A stretch of 64,000 nt of DNA from Leptospira kmetyi serovar Malaysia str. Bejo-Iso9 (GCF_000243735.2 NZ_AHMP02000003.1:478501-542500), one strand, 5' to 3'. Counted from the stretch's first letter, positions 1 through 21,282 are shown. Notes: generated by a model not told the origin, from the letters alone. Numbers and translations: made by a program.

Positions 1-48
1 CGATAGATTTGGTAGACTGATAGACTCTCTTTAGGAAATTTGAATTCT

Positions 49-1020
<972 letters not shown>

Positions 1021-1050
1021 CTAATCTTTAAAGTGATTTTAAAGGATTGA

Positions 1051-1381
<331 letters not shown>

Positions 1382-1410
1382 GATGCTTTTTCTTTTTAGA
1401 CCAAAATACC

Positions 1411-1454
1411 AAATTTAGTTTATTCAATTTTAGTAATCTAGTAAATCTAAATTT
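1411..1454. promoter_or_regulatory. Inverted repeat, candidate ArsR operator
   Basis: AAATTTAG (1411-1418) and CTAAATTT (1447-1454) form a perfect 8-bp inverted repeat with widely spaced arms. It sits just downstream of the predicted ArsR-gene start of transcription. Auto-repression through such a site is usual for the family, but the 28-bp gap between arms is longer than a classical 12-2-12 site, so the role is inferred only. Confidence 0.35.
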
Positions 1455-1469
1455 GATAAATTACGGTCT

Positions 1470-1498
1470 ATTATATTATAATTTTATCTTAGTGTAAA
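1470..1498 (-). promoter_or_regulatory. Sigma-70-type promoter for the ArsR-family gene
   Basis: On the minus strand TTTACA (1498-1493) is followed after exactly 17 bp by TATAAT (1475-1470), a near-consensus -35/-10 pair. A start near 1463 would leave a leader of roughly 110 nt before the ATG at 1350. The surrounding DNA is very AT-rich. Confidence 0.6.
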
Positions 1499-1526
1499 GT
1501 TATTTTCTTAAAAAAACGATTTCCGA

Positions 1527-3559
<2,033 letters not shown>

Positions 3560-3588
3560 TTGTATAGCAATTATATGAAGGGTATAAT
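3560..3588 (+). promoter_or_regulatory. Sigma-70-type promoter for recN
   Basis: TTGTAT (3560-3565), a 17-bp spacer and a perfect TATAAT (3583-3588) stand 24 bp before the recN start codon. A start near 3595 gives a short leader holding GAGG (3603-3606), which fits the ATG at 3612 better than the ATG at 3608. Confidence 0.65.
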
Positions 3589-3611
3589 TTGTTTAGTATT
3601 TCGAGGTATGT

Positions 3612-5317
<1,706 letters not shown>

Positions 5318-5318
<1 letters not shown>

Positions 5319-5371
5319 TGGTGCAGATTTCCCGATTTGGAATCCCTGTAAAAAGGAGGTACGCGGATTAG
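5318..5371 (+). CDS. Possible 17-residue peptide coupled to recN
   Basis: The recN stop overlaps an ATG (TAATG), opening a 17-codon frame (MVQISRFGIPVKRRYAD) that ends at TAG 5369-5371. The arrangement suits translational coupling and the peptide is basic. Nothing else supports it, and the AAGGAGG-like sequence inside it (5351-5360) may only be part of its codons. Low confidence. Confidence 0.15.
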
Positions 5372-5393
5372 AAAACTGTTTGGCAGCTGCAAG

Positions 5394-5408
5394 AGAGTTT
5401 TAAACTCT
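5394..5408. promoter_or_regulatory. Short palindrome before exbB
   Basis: AGAGTTT-T-AAACTCT is a 7+1+7 bp perfect inverted repeat 23 bp before the exbB start, immediately ahead of the ribosome-binding GGGGAG. It could be an operator. The single-base spacer makes an RNA hairpin less likely. Confidence 0.3.
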
Positions 5409-5431
5409 ACTCAGGGGAGAATTTTACTCAA

Positions 5432-6037
5432 ATGTTTTTAGCCAAATCCGATTCTCTGATTTCCGCGATTCCTCCGGAATCCGTACCGATCGTTATCGTT
5501 TTAGTTTCCATCATCGGTTTTACAATCATCATCGAAAGATTGATCTACTTTTCAAAGTGGAAACCGATCACTCCCGAGGATTGGCGTTCTCTCAAAGACT
5601 TATTCCGTCAAAAAAATTGGGACACCGCGACCGATTATCTCAAAGGTTTGAGCAATGGTCCTTCCGCTCAGGTTCTTCACGCGGGAATCGAATCCAGTCG
5701 TAGAAACTCGGAAGCCGCCGAAGAGGAAATGCTCTCCGCCGGTTTTGCTCAGATTTTAAAAATGGAAAGATTTCTTTCCGGACTCGGAACCATCGCGACG
5801 ATTTCTCCCTTACTCGGAGTTCTCGGAACGGTTTTGGGAATCATTCGTTCTTTCGAAGAAGGTTCCGGTACGAGAGGAGCGGAAGTGGGAATCAGCGAGG
5901 CCTTGATCACTACCGCGATGGGTCTTGCGATCGCGATTCCAGCTTACGTTGCTTACAATTACTTTCAAAAGAAAAAGGAAGATACGATAGCCGAAATGGA
6001 AAACCTTTCCGGTCAGGCTCTCAAATATCTGAAATAA
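5432..6037 (+). CDS. exbB: ExbB/TolQ/MotA-type proton channel protein
   Basis: Inner-membrane protein of the proton-driven energy-transduction complex with ExbD. The 201 residues contain three hydrophobic segments (about 18-36, 112-135, 150-175) and the family signature around [25 protein letters not shown] and [21 protein letters not shown]. The ExbD partner starts 6 bp downstream. No TonB or TolR/TolA gene is nearby. The next gene encodes the outer-membrane assembly protein BamA, so the pair may serve envelope maintenance rather than a particular receptor, though this is inference. Confidence 0.9.
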   Translation: MFLAKSDSLISAIPPESVPIVIVLVSIIGFTIIIERLIYFSKWKPITPEDWRSLKDLFRQKNWDTATDYLKGLSNGPSAQVLHAGIESSRRNSEAAEEEMLSAGFAQILKMERFLSGLGTIATISPLLGVLGTVLGIIRSFEEGSGTRGAEVGISEALITTAMGLAIAIPAYVAYNYFQKKKEDTIAEMENLSGQALKYLK

Positions 6038-6042
6038 TCCCC

Positions 6043-6493
<451 letters not shown>

Positions 6494-6535
6494 AAATCCG
6501 GTTGAGAAGGTTTTGGTTCTGGTTGCAAATATCGG

Positions 6536-9442
<2,907 letters not shown>

Positions 9443-9444
9443 CC

Positions 9445-11640
<2,196 letters not shown>

Positions 11641-11699
11641 GGAAGGGGTAAGTTTGGCTCTCGATAATCCGATACTAATAGCAGAAACAGGAAACCTAG

Positions 11700-12137
11700 A
11701 TGAAGAAATTACTCGCAATCTCTCTCTTACTTCTCATTGCCTTTGCCGGTCTTCAGGCAGGAAAATCCCAAGGTGTCGTGGAAGAATTCAACAAGGTGGA
11801 AGAATTCAACAAGAACGTTAAACTTTCGGACTCGGTTAAAAAAGCGACTCTCGAAAAGAACCTTCTTTCCGCGGTTAAATATACGCTTCACCATAGATAT
11901 CTGGAATATAAGGAAATCACCAAGGACTTGAACGCGGAAACCATGCTCTACGAACCTCAAAAAGGAACGTATACGGTTTACGTAAAGTTTAAGAAATATC
12001 TTTTCTTCTACAGCTTTAAAATGGATCCCGAAATCTATCTGCAAACTCCGGAAAACGAGGTTTTTTATCTTCGTCCCGAGAATTTGGACGATCCGCACAA
12101 AGAAAACACTCCCGCACCGGACAAAACCGGAAAGTAA
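11700..12137 (+). CDS. Small exported protein of unknown function
   Basis: A 145-residue protein with a clear signal peptide (KKLLAISLLLLIAFAGLQAG, likely cut after the Gly/Ala run near 20). No known domain is recognised. The mature part is basic and helical at first, then beta-like with aromatics (YTVYVKFKKYLFFYSF), and ends in a Pro-rich tail. Codons 27-38 are a perfect 18-bp tandem duplication (11778-11813) giving VEEFNKVEEFNK. AGGAAA precedes the ATG. It lies between pcrA and the cysQ-like gene and may share their transcript. Confidence 0.75.
   Translation: MKKLLAISLLLLIAFAGLQAGKSQGVVEEFNKVEEFNKNVKLSDSVKKATLEKNLLSAVKYTLHHRYLEYKEITKDLNAETMLYEPQKGTYTVYVKFKKYLFFYSFKMDPEIYLQTPENEVFYLRPENLDDPHKENTPAPDKTGK
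11778..11813 (+). repeat. 18-bp perfect tandem duplication inside a gene
   Basis: Two identical 18-bp units (11778-11795 and 11796-11813) encode VEEFNK twice in the exported protein. The duplication is in frame and near the mature N-terminus. Confidence 0.9.
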
Positions 12138-12161
12138 GTTTCGTTCCGAGCATTTTCTTTT

Positions 12162-13007
<846 letters not shown>

Positions 13008-13027
13008 TCCTTTTTACGGATAACTCC

Positions 13028-14212
13028 ATGAAGAAAAAAAAATATTCAAAAAATAACATACAAAAAATCAAAATCGGAATGGACGCTAGGCCGTTTTCGA
13101 CTCCGGTTTCCGGCGTGGGAAAAATGATCCACAGCGCCCTTCTCGATCTGGGAAAGGATCCCAGTTTCGAATTTTATCTTTTTTCACACAAGGATCTTCA
13201 TCCGAGTTATTCCGATCTTTTAAAACTTCCCGGAATCCGTTTTATCAAGGGAGAGGGAATTCTTTCCAAGAAGGGCGGTCTTTACTTTGCGATCGCGCTT
13301 CCTATGCAGTTGAAAAAATTGGATCTGGATCTTTTTTGGGGAACCCAACAGGTTTTTCCTCCTTTTCTTTCCCAAAAGACCGCGACTGTGCTGACCTACA
13401 ACGATCTGGTAGCGTATCGTTTTCCCGATACGATGCGAACTCTCGCAAGACTTCAGCAGAAATTTTATCTTTCGAGATCGATACGACGCGCGGATAAACT
13501 GCTTCCGATCTCACAATCGACCGCCGACGAAGTTTCGTCTTTTTTCGGAATTTCTCCGGAAAAGATGCAGGTCGTTTATCCGGGAATCGAACTTTCCGAA
13601 TTTAAGGGCCTCCTTAAACAAAAACCGGGAAAGCGCGTAGATTCTCTCCCGAAGAAATATTTTCTTTCTGTGTCCACGGTGGAACCCAGAAAGAACTATC
13701 AATTTTTGTATAGGGCTTATTTGGAATATTCAAAATCCGTAAAGTCGAATCAAAGATACTCCTGGGTGATCGGAGGAAAGGCGGGTTGGGAAGATCCGGC
13801 CTTTATCGAAACTCTGAGAAGCGAAGAAAGCAAAGCCGCGGGAATCGTTTGGATCGAAAGCCCGAGCGACGTCGAACTCGCGCACATGTATCAAAAATGT
13901 TCCCTGTTTTTGTTCGCGTCCTTGTATGAAGGATTCGGAATTCCTCTTTTGGAAGCGTTGAGTCTGCAAAAACCCGCGATCGTTACGGATCTTTCCGTTT
14001 TTAGAGAGATCGGGGCGGATAAGATTCAATATCTGAAGTTGGAGGAAAGTCTTTGGACGAACGCTCTTTTGCAATTCTCCAAAAAACCGTATCCCGGAAA
14101 AAAAGCGGACCTACGAAAATTCTACCGAAGCGTCGCCGCAAAGACGATCGCGGATCAGATCCGAGAAGTGTTAAAGTTTAAAACCACTTCTTCCAACCGC
14201 TCTGGCGCGTAA
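13028..14212 (+). CDS. Glycosyltransferase, GT4 family
   Basis: A 394-residue GT-B fold enzyme, probably using a nucleotide-sugar for cell-envelope or LPS synthesis. It has the N-terminal MDARPFSTPVSGVGKM acceptor region, the LPISQSTADEV linker, SVSTVEPRKNYQFLY and the donor-site motif EGFGIPLLEAL (about 301-311) with its ExG-x7-E-like spacing. The frame is open further upstream, but ATG 13028 is chosen because it follows the cysQ-like stop by 20 bp and matches the natural domain start. Its 3' end overlaps a convergent gene by 35 bp. Confidence 0.87.
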   Translation: MKKKKYSKNNIQKIKIGMDARPFSTPVSGVGKMIHSALLDLGKDPSFEFYLFSHKDLHPSYSDLLKLPGIRFIKGEGILSKKGGLYFAIALPMQLKKLDLDLFWGTQQVFPPFLSQKTATVLTYNDLVAYRFPDTMRTLARLQQKFYLSRSIRRADKLLPISQSTADEVSSFFGISPEKMQVVYPGIELSEFKGLLKQKPGKRVDSLPKKYFLSVSTVEPRKNYQFLYRAYLEYSKSVKSNQRYSWVIGGKAGWEDPAFIETLRSEESKAAGIVWIESPSDVELAHMYQKCSLFLFASLYEGFGIPLLEALSLQKPAIVTDLSVFREIGADKIQYLKLEESLWTNALLQFSKKPYPGKKADLRKFYRSVAAKTIADQIREVLKFKTTSSNRSGA

Positions 14213-14603
14213 GAGTTCCCGAAAATTCCAAACCGATTTTGGAATCGATCTGAAGATGAATTCTTTCGCGATCGAGAGGTTGAAGACGAACCGAAAAACC
14301 TTCGGAACCTTCTTGAAATCCTAAGTAATCGGGTAGAAATTCGAGTTTGGTTTTGTTCTTCGATTTGGAATTCGCGACCGCGTTCAACGGAATCGAAAAG
14401 GATTTTGAATCTTCCTTTCCTTTGAGAAGAATCAGAATCTGATCTTCCTTGGATTCCAACTTCGCCTTGCGAATCGTTTCGGAAAAATAAGGTTCTTTTT
14501 GCGCCGGAGTGGAAATCATACCCGAACCCGAAAAACGATCGTTCCCAAGATACGTTAAGAATTCTTCACGACCCGAAAAATAATTGTAAAAGACCGGATT
14601 CAC
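14178..14603 (-). CDS. Hypothetical protein
   Basis: A 141-residue protein with no recognised family, no signal peptide and no membrane segment. The composition is soluble, with alternating hydrophobic and charged residues suggesting a beta-rich domain (DRERIHLQIDSKIGLEFSGTLTRQS). A PilZ-like fold is conceivable but key motifs are not clear. It is convergent with the glycosyltransferase and overlaps it by 35 bp. I keep it because otherwise about 470 bp would be empty and its codon use looks natural. Confidence 0.55.
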   Translation of the reverse strand: MNPVFYNYFSGREEFLTYLGNDRFSGSGMISTPAQKEPYFSETIRKAKLESKEDQILILLKGKEDSKSFSIPLNAVANSKSKNKTKLEFLPDYLGFQEGSEGFSVRLQPLDRERIHLQIDSKIGLEFSGTLTRQSGWKKWF

Positions 14604-14680
14604 TGGAGTGATCCCAATTTGAACGAAGCCTTTCTACTGAAAAGATTTTTTCCTTTTACAAACCCGCGCTTTCTTTTAAC

Positions 14681-15187
14681 ATGAAATCGATGTTCCGCTT
14701 TTACTCGATTTTACCGTTCTTTTTATTCTCGTTATTCGCCTGTAATTTTTCCAAGGAAGAATCCGTTCTCTATAAACTTTCTCTCTACGATTTGGAGGGG
14801 CGCGCGGTTTCTCTCAAAGAGTATCGGGGAAAGGTTTTGCTTTTGGATGTTTGGGCTTCTTGGTGCGAACCTTGTAAGGACGCGGTTCCGGTTCTTGAAA
14901 AACTTTCCAAGGATCTCGAAGGGAAGAATGGAATTCTTCTCGGGATCAATACCGAGCCGGAACTCACCAAGGAAGAGCATCTCAAAGCGGCTCGGGAATT
15001 CGGGATGACGTATCCTTCCTTTGTGGATAAGGATTTTTCATTCGTCAATCAGTACAAGGTGGAAGGGCAACCTGCATTGATCGTGTTCAGTCCTTCGGGA
15101 ACTCTTCTTAAAATTCAATACGGAATCCGAGAAAGAGATTATCCGAAACTCAGGGCGAGTTTTTCGAATTGGTTCACTGCACCATAG
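14681..15187 (+). CDS. TlpA/ResA-like thiol-disulfide lipoprotein
   Basis: Membrane-anchored thioredoxin-fold protein for redox work in the periplasm. The N-terminus is a lipoprotein signal (FFLFSLFAC, Cys near residue 21). The thioredoxin-type active site WCEPC is at about 58-62 within LLLDVWASWCEPCKDAVP, and the cis-Pro loop is EGQPALIVF. The 168-residue length is normal for the family. Its role, such as cytochrome maturation or general disulfide reduction, cannot be told from context. Confidence 0.88.
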   Translation: MKSMFRFYSILPFFLFSLFACNFSKEESVLYKLSLYDLEGRAVSLKEYRGKVLLLDVWASWCEPCKDAVPVLEKLSKDLEGKNGILLGINTEPELTKEEHLKAAREFGMTYPSFVDKDFSFVNQYKVEGQPALIVFSPSGTLLKIQYGIRERDYPKLRASFSNWFTAP

Positions 15188-15209
15188 TATTGCATAACAA
15201 AGGAAATAA

Positions 15210-15302
15210 ATAGGAGCTTCTTCAACCTGTCGGGAAAAAAAGGGTTTATTTCTCAGGTTCCCTATTTACCTTTGAATCCTTGCCGACAAGCATCTTTGTC
15301 GG
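15210..15302 (+). promoter_or_regulatory. Structured 5' leader of the acyl-CoA ligase gene
   Basis: ATAGG (15210-15214) pairs with CCTAT (15261-15265). Within it AACCTG (15224-15229) pairs with CAGGTT (15254-15259). A second perfect 7-bp stem follows: CCGACAA (15283-15289) with TTGTCGG (15296-15302). No known riboswitch class is recognised. It may be a terminator/antiterminator leader or only the 3' end of the preceding transcript. Confidence 0.4.
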
Positions 15303-15312
15303 AATTCCTAAG

Positions 15313-15324
15313 TTGTTATAACAA
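15313..15324. promoter_or_regulatory. Perfect 12-bp palindrome before the acyl-CoA ligase gene
   Basis: TTGTTATAACAA is fully self-complementary and ends 17 bp before the ATG, just ahead of AGGAG. It looks like a small operator for a dimeric repressor. It does not match the E. coli FadR consensus. Confidence 0.4.
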
Positions 15325-15341
15325 AAGATATCAGGAGTTAA

Positions 15342-17396
<2,055 letters not shown>

Positions 17397-17421
17397 GATT
17401 TTCGAACACTTTCATCGAATT

Positions 17422-17455
17422 GAAAAAGCCGGCCTTTCAGGTCGGCTTTTTTTAT
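17422..17455 (+). terminator. Intrinsic terminator after the acyl-CoA ligase gene
   Basis: A 12-bp stem (AAAAAGCCGGCC with GGTCGGCTTTTT, one G-U pair) and a 5-nt loop run into seven T residues, 26 bp after the stop codon. Confidence 0.85.
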
Positions 17456-17493
17456 TTCTTCGGAGAATCGGAGCTCGTACCGATAGGATTGAT

Positions 17494-18177
17494 ATGGCCG
17501 GTACTCAGAAACAGATCCAAAAATCCTCCGTATTTTCCCCATCGGGACACGGAGATTTATACGCTCTCGACAATCTTTATCTTTCGCCGCTCCGAGAAAA
17601 CGAGATCTGGGACTTTTCCAATGTAAGTCAGTTTTCCCCTTTGAACCTGGGATTTCTTTGTATGCGATCCGTTCTCGCGGATCAAAACGAAAGTAAAATC
17701 ACCGTCCAAGGTTTTGGACACGGGTTTGTACGAGGACTTTCCAAAATTGAAGGTTTCGAAGAATGGGATCTTTTCCACACCAAGGGATTTATTCCGAAAG
17801 TGATCGGGAAAGAATCTCCCATGAAACTCAGTTCTTCCATCCACGAAATTTTAAATCCTGCGCTCGCCAGTTACGAAAAGGAACTCTTTGAAGAATGGAA
17901 TCCGAAAGGAATTTCCATCGAGGGTCATTCTGAAAACAAACAAATTCTGATTGCGGGAGCGGCCCTTCCCGAAGACGAAAAAAATCTTCCGAAACTTCTG
18001 AAAGAGCTGATCCAAATTCTTTCGGGAACGTCCGGGAAATTCTATCTGAGAACGGACAAACATTCGTATCTTTGTCTGAAAAAGGAAAAGGAAAGTTTAG
18101 GTCCGGTTTTCTTTCAGGAAAAAGAGAAGGTCTGGAATTCTTTCGTGTTTCTGATTTTGGAACTCGAAAATTCTTAA
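17494..18177 (+). CDS. Hypothetical protein
   Basis: A 227-residue soluble protein I do not recognise. There is no signal peptide or membrane segment. The N-terminal part is rich in small and aromatic residues, the middle has a helical segment (SSSIHEILNPALASYEKELFEEW) and the C-terminal third alternates helices and strands. AGGA sits 8 bp before ATG 17494. Its stop overlaps the end of the convergent ptsI by 4 bp. Confidence 0.7.
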   Translation: MAGTQKQIQKSSVFSPSGHGDLYALDNLYLSPLRENEIWDFSNVSQFSPLNLGFLCMRSVLADQNESKITVQGFGHGFVRGLSKIEGFEEWDLFHTKGFIPKVIGKESPMKLSSSIHEILNPALASYEKELFEEWNPKGISIEGHSENKQILIAGAALPEDEKNLPKLLKELIQILSGTSGKFYLRTDKHSYLCLKKEKESLGPVFFQEKEKVWNSFVFLILELENS

Positions 18178-19916
18178 CTTAAGTGTTTGCTGAATAAGAA
18201 CGCTTCGATGTTTTCGTAACTTTCCTCTTCGGAAAGTTCGAGAATCTTTTTGACCAAGGTTCCCGCCTGATGTAAGGAAATCGAACGGATGATCTTTCGA
18301 ATCGGATTCAAAAAAGGAATTGAAACCGAAAGTTCCCGAATGCCGATTCCGATTAAGAAAATTGTAAAATTCGTATCCGAAGCGAGTTCTCCGCAGATGC
18401 TCAGAGGTTTATCGTAATCCCTGGAAACTTCCACGATTCGTATGAGCGCTCGTAAGAACGCGATATGATACGGATTGTAAAGCGAAGAAACGTGGATATT
18501 GTTTCGGTCCACGGCCATGATGTATTGTAAAAGGTCGTTGGTTCCCACGGAAAAAAAGTCGGCTTCTCTTGCGATCAGATCCAGGGAGGAAACCGCGGCC
18601 GGAGTTTCGATCATCACGCCGATCTTGATCTTTTTGTTGTATTTTTCCTTATTGGCGCTCAGTTTGCGTTTGCATTCTTCCAAAAGCGCGCGCGTCCTTA
18701 CGATTTCCGCGGGGCCGGTGATCATCGGTAAAAGAATACTCACGTTTCCGTACGCGGAGGCTCGCAAAATCGCCGTTAGCTGCTCTGAAAACCATTCCGG
18801 GTTGGAAAGGGAATAACGGATTCCTCGGTTTCCCAAAAACGGATTTTCTTCCGGTTCTCCGGTGGAGAATTTATCCGCGCCGATATCGAAGGTTCGGATC
18901 GTTACGGGTTTATCCTCCATTCCTTCGGCGATCGCTTTGTAGGCTCTGAATTGTTCTTCTCCGGAAACGTTGCTATCTTGATATTTTAAGAATAAGGATT
19001 CGCTTCTAAAAAGTCCGACTCCTTCCGCTCCGAACTTAATCGCTTGTTCGCAGTCGAGTTCGGTTTCCAAGTTGCACTTGATTCTTACCCGAATCCCGTC
19101 CTTGCTCACGGCCCTTGTTTTTTTCGTTTCCCCTTCTTCCACGGGATACGAAGAGGAGAAGCCGTAGTATTTCACTTCTTCGAGCGTTGGAAAACGAACC
19201 GCGCTTCCGGACTCCGCGTCCAAAAAGATAAACTCGTTGTCTCGGACATAGGAGGAAAAATCCTTCAAGCCGACGATCGTAGGAATCCCGTAGTTTCTCG
19301 CAAGAATCGCCATGTGACCGGTTTTTCCGCCGAGATCGGTTGCAATTCCTCGGATTCTCGTTTTATCCATAAGAATCATCTGGGAAGGAGTGAGTTCCCT
19401 TGCCACGAGGATCAGATCCTCTTTCAGACCGGAAAGAAAAGAATCCTCTTCCTTTTTACCGGCGATAAACTCGATCAATCGGTTGGAAACGTCTTGGAAA
19501 TGATCCACTCTTTCACGGAAGAATTCATTCTCGAGCGCTCTGAACTTTTCCGAAATTTCGTGGGTTACGTTTTGAACAGCGAGAATCGCGTTTTCCCCAA
19601 ATTCGGTGATTCGTTTTCGAACCGAGGATGCGAGGCTAGGATCGGAACAGATCATGGCCTGGGTTTCTAAAATTTCTTGGACTTCTTTTTGATCGGGGCC
19701 CGAGGCTTCCACGGACGTGATCAAAATTCTCAAACTATGAAGACTTTCCTCAAGGGCGATGTGGAACTTTTCGAGTTCCCGTTCCTTTTCGGTTTCGTGT
19801 ACGTAGGTTCCGGTGAGGATCGTGTTCCTCTTTTTTCCGGTTTTTAGGACTTTACCGTATAGTTTTCCCGGATAGGCCGTGATTCCTGGAAAAACTGTAC
19901 GTTTGGAGGGGATCAT
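18174..19916 (-). CDS. ptsI: Phosphoenolpyruvate-protein phosphotransferase (enzyme I)
   Basis: Enzyme I of the PTS transfers phosphate from PEP to HPr. The 580-residue protein has the N-terminal PGITAYPGKLYGK, the phosphohistidine loop GGKTGHMAILAR (His near residue 200), the PEP-binding LFRSESLFL and NRGIRYSL segments, SVGTNDLLQYIMAVDRNN and the catalytic Cys in SICGELASD. No HPr, HPr kinase or sugar EII gene is nearby, so a regulatory PTS role is likely in a bacterium that does not rely on sugars. That is inference. Confidence 0.93.
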   Translation of the reverse strand: MIPSKRTVFPGITAYPGKLYGKVLKTGKKRNTILTGTYVHETEKERELEKFHIALEESLHSLRILITSVEASGPDQKEVQEILETQAMICSDPSLASSVRKRITEFGENAILAVQNVTHEISEKFRALENEFFRERVDHFQDVSNRLIEFIAGKKEEDSFLSGLKEDLILVARELTPSQMILMDKTRIRGIATDLGGKTGHMAILARNYGIPTIVGLKDFSSYVRDNEFIFLDAESGSAVRFPTLEEVKYYGFSSSYPVEEGETKKTRAVSKDGIRVRIKCNLETELDCEQAIKFGAEGVGLFRSESLFLKYQDSNVSGEEQFRAYKAIAEGMEDKPVTIRTFDIGADKFSTGEPEENPFLGNRGIRYSLSNPEWFSEQLTAILRASAYGNVSILLPMITGPAEIVRTRALLEECKRKLSANKEKYNKKIKIGVMIETPAAVSSLDLIAREADFFSVGTNDLLQYIMAVDRNNIHVSSLYNPYHIAFLRALIRIVEVSRDYDKPLSICGELASDTNFTIFLIGIGIRELSVSIPFLNPIRKIIRSISLHQAGTLVKKILELSEEESYENIEAFLFSKHLS

Positions 19917-20018
19917 TCTTGAAGTGATTCCGAGTTCAAACTCGACTACAGGATTCTCGAAAAGAAGAATCTGACAATTCTTTTCTGATTTAGGAGAGGG
20001 ATGTGGAGAAACGCGGAA

Positions 20019-20056
20019 ATCCCGAATCCGAAAGCGCTAATGCTTCCGGTCGGGAT
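20019..20056 (-). terminator. Strong hairpin downstream of lpxC
   Basis: Read on the minus strand, ATCCCGA-c-CGGAAGC pairs with GCTTTCGG-aTTCGGGAT around a short loop, giving about 15 pairs with one bulge and one G-U. The T-run after it is short (TTT), so termination efficiency is uncertain. Confidence 0.5.
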
Positions 20057-20080
20057 TTGAACATCCTAAAAGGGGGAATT

Positions 20081-20986
20081 TTAGACGACGGCCGCTTTTC
20101 TTTTGAAAAGTGGAATTCTCCGGCTTTTGTATTTGCTGATCTCGTCTCCGGTCACGCTACTCATTACGAGTTTGGCCATGGAAATATCCAGAGCGTGTCC
20201 CGCCTTAGAAGCGAGATAATGACCGATGATCGGACGACCGGCTATGGATATATCACCAAATAAGTCCAAAATCTTGTGGCGAACGCATTCGTTCTCAAAA
20301 CGAAGCTGTTGATTCAAATATCCGTCCTGGGTCAATACGATCGCATTGTCCAAAGAACCGCCCATCGCGAGTCCTCTCGCTTGCAGGGCTTCCACGTCCT
20401 TTAGAAAACCGAAGGTTCTCGCGGGGAGAATCTCCTGTTTGATCTTTTCCCGATCGAGGGAAATCGTGATGTTTTGTCCTTTGAGAAGCGGGTGGTTGAA
20501 GTCGATTGTGTAGGTAACTTTGAGTTCGTCGCTGGGAAGTAGAACCAGATATTTGTCTCCGTCCACGACCCAAAGCGGGTTTTGAACGTAAATCGGTTCC
20601 ACGATTTCAGGGAATTCCACGATTCCGGCTGATTCCAAGGCTTGTAGAAAGGGAAGGGAGGAACCGTCCATAATCGGAACTTCCACCGCGTCGATTTCCA
20701 AAATGAGATCCGTCAAACCGAGTGCGTAAACTGCCGCCAAAAGGTGTTCTACGGTTTGGATTCTATGTAGACCGTCTCCCAAAGTAGTCGCGTTGCTTGT
20801 ATCGACTACGTTGCTGAGTTCGGCCGAGATGGAGGCTTTTTCTAAACCCTTTCGGTATTCAAAGACGATTCCCGTTCCGGAAGGGGCCGGATGAGCGATC
20901 AGATTCACTTCCTTACCGGAATGAAGTCCTATGCCCTTGATTCTAATTGTATCCTGTATGGATCTTCTATATATCGTTTCTTTCAT
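20081..20986 (-). CDS. lpxC: UDP-3-O-acyl-N-acetylglucosamine deacetylase
   Basis: Zn-dependent enzyme of the committed step in lipid A synthesis. From ATG 20986 the product has 301 residues, normal for LpxC; a longer frame upstream adds 42 residues that do not match the family. Family motifs are GIGLHSGKEV at the N-terminus, TVEHLLAA with the first zinc His, VPIMDGSS, ARTFGF, and RHKILDLFGD plus AGHALD near the C-terminus. The ribosome-binding site is weak. There is no good sigma-70 promoter upstream; a sigma-54-like element is listed separately. Confidence 0.95.
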   Translation of the reverse strand: MKETIYRRSIQDTIRIKGIGLHSGKEVNLIAHPAPSGTGIVFEYRKGLEKASISAELSNVVDTSNATTLGDGLHRIQTVEHLLAAVYALGLTDLILEIDAVEVPIMDGSSLPFLQALESAGIVEFPEIVEPIYVQNPLWVVDGDKYLVLLPSDELKVTYTIDFNHPLLKGQNITISLDREKIKQEILPARTFGFLKDVEALQARGLAMGGSLDNAIVLTQDGYLNQQLRFENECVRHKILDLFGDISIAGRPIIGHYLASKAGHALDISMAKLVMSSVTGDEISKYKSRRIPLFKRKAAVV

Positions 20987-21123
20987 AGTTTTGAATTTTC
21001 GATTTTCCAATGGCCCATATTCAAAAGACGGCCTGTACGGATTCGAAGTTCGCTTTGGTATTTGCCAAGGGACAAAATCCGATTTCCTTTCGGTTTCCGG
21101 TCTTTGTCGCACTGCACCTAATA

Positions 21124-21140
21124 AGCAAACTCTATGCCAA
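21124..21140 (-). promoter_or_regulatory. Sigma-54-type (-24/-12) promoter candidate for lpxC
   Basis: On the minus strand the sequence reads TTGGCAT-AGAGT-TTGCT, matching the RpoN consensus TGGCAC-N5-TTGCW with one mismatch and the exact GG-N10-GC spacing. A start near 21113 would give a leader of about 127 nt. No clear -10 TATAAT-like box was seen between it and the lpxC ATG. Confidence 0.4.
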
Positions 21141-21243
21141 AAGAGTTAGGAAAATCGGTTTTTTCCAGCTCCGAAATCGGGGTTTGCGGTCCAATCCGAC
21201 ATAATTTGAAATAAATTTCTGAATCACTGTCTCCTTTTTGCAA

Positions 21244-21265
21244 CTGTGTATCCATGCGGACACAG
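21244..21265. promoter_or_regulatory. Inverted repeat CTGTGT-N10-ACACAG, possible activator site
   Basis: A perfect 6-bp inverted repeat whose inner part is TGT-N10-ACA, the spacing known for NifA-type enhancer sites. It is about 105 bp upstream of the -24/-12-like element, a usual distance for an enhancer-binding protein. It could instead be a hairpin at the end of the SDR transcript, but no T-run follows. Confidence 0.35.
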
Positions 21266-21282
21266 GTTATGGTCCCATTGAG

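Larger units (their letters stand above)
20987..21282 (-). other. Upstream region of lpxC
   Basis: About 296 bp between the SDR gene and lpxC, both leftward. I see no convincing gene. A 31-codon frame (21132-21227, minus strand) has AAGGAG only 3 nt before its GTG and overlaps the promoter-like element, so I do not annotate it. The region holds a -24/-12-like element and a TGT-N10-ACA inverted repeat. Confidence 0.5.

Noticed and set aside
21132..21227. 31-codon leftward frame upstream of lpxC
   Set aside because: AAGGAG is only 3 nt from its GTG, and its end overlaps the -24/-12-like element.
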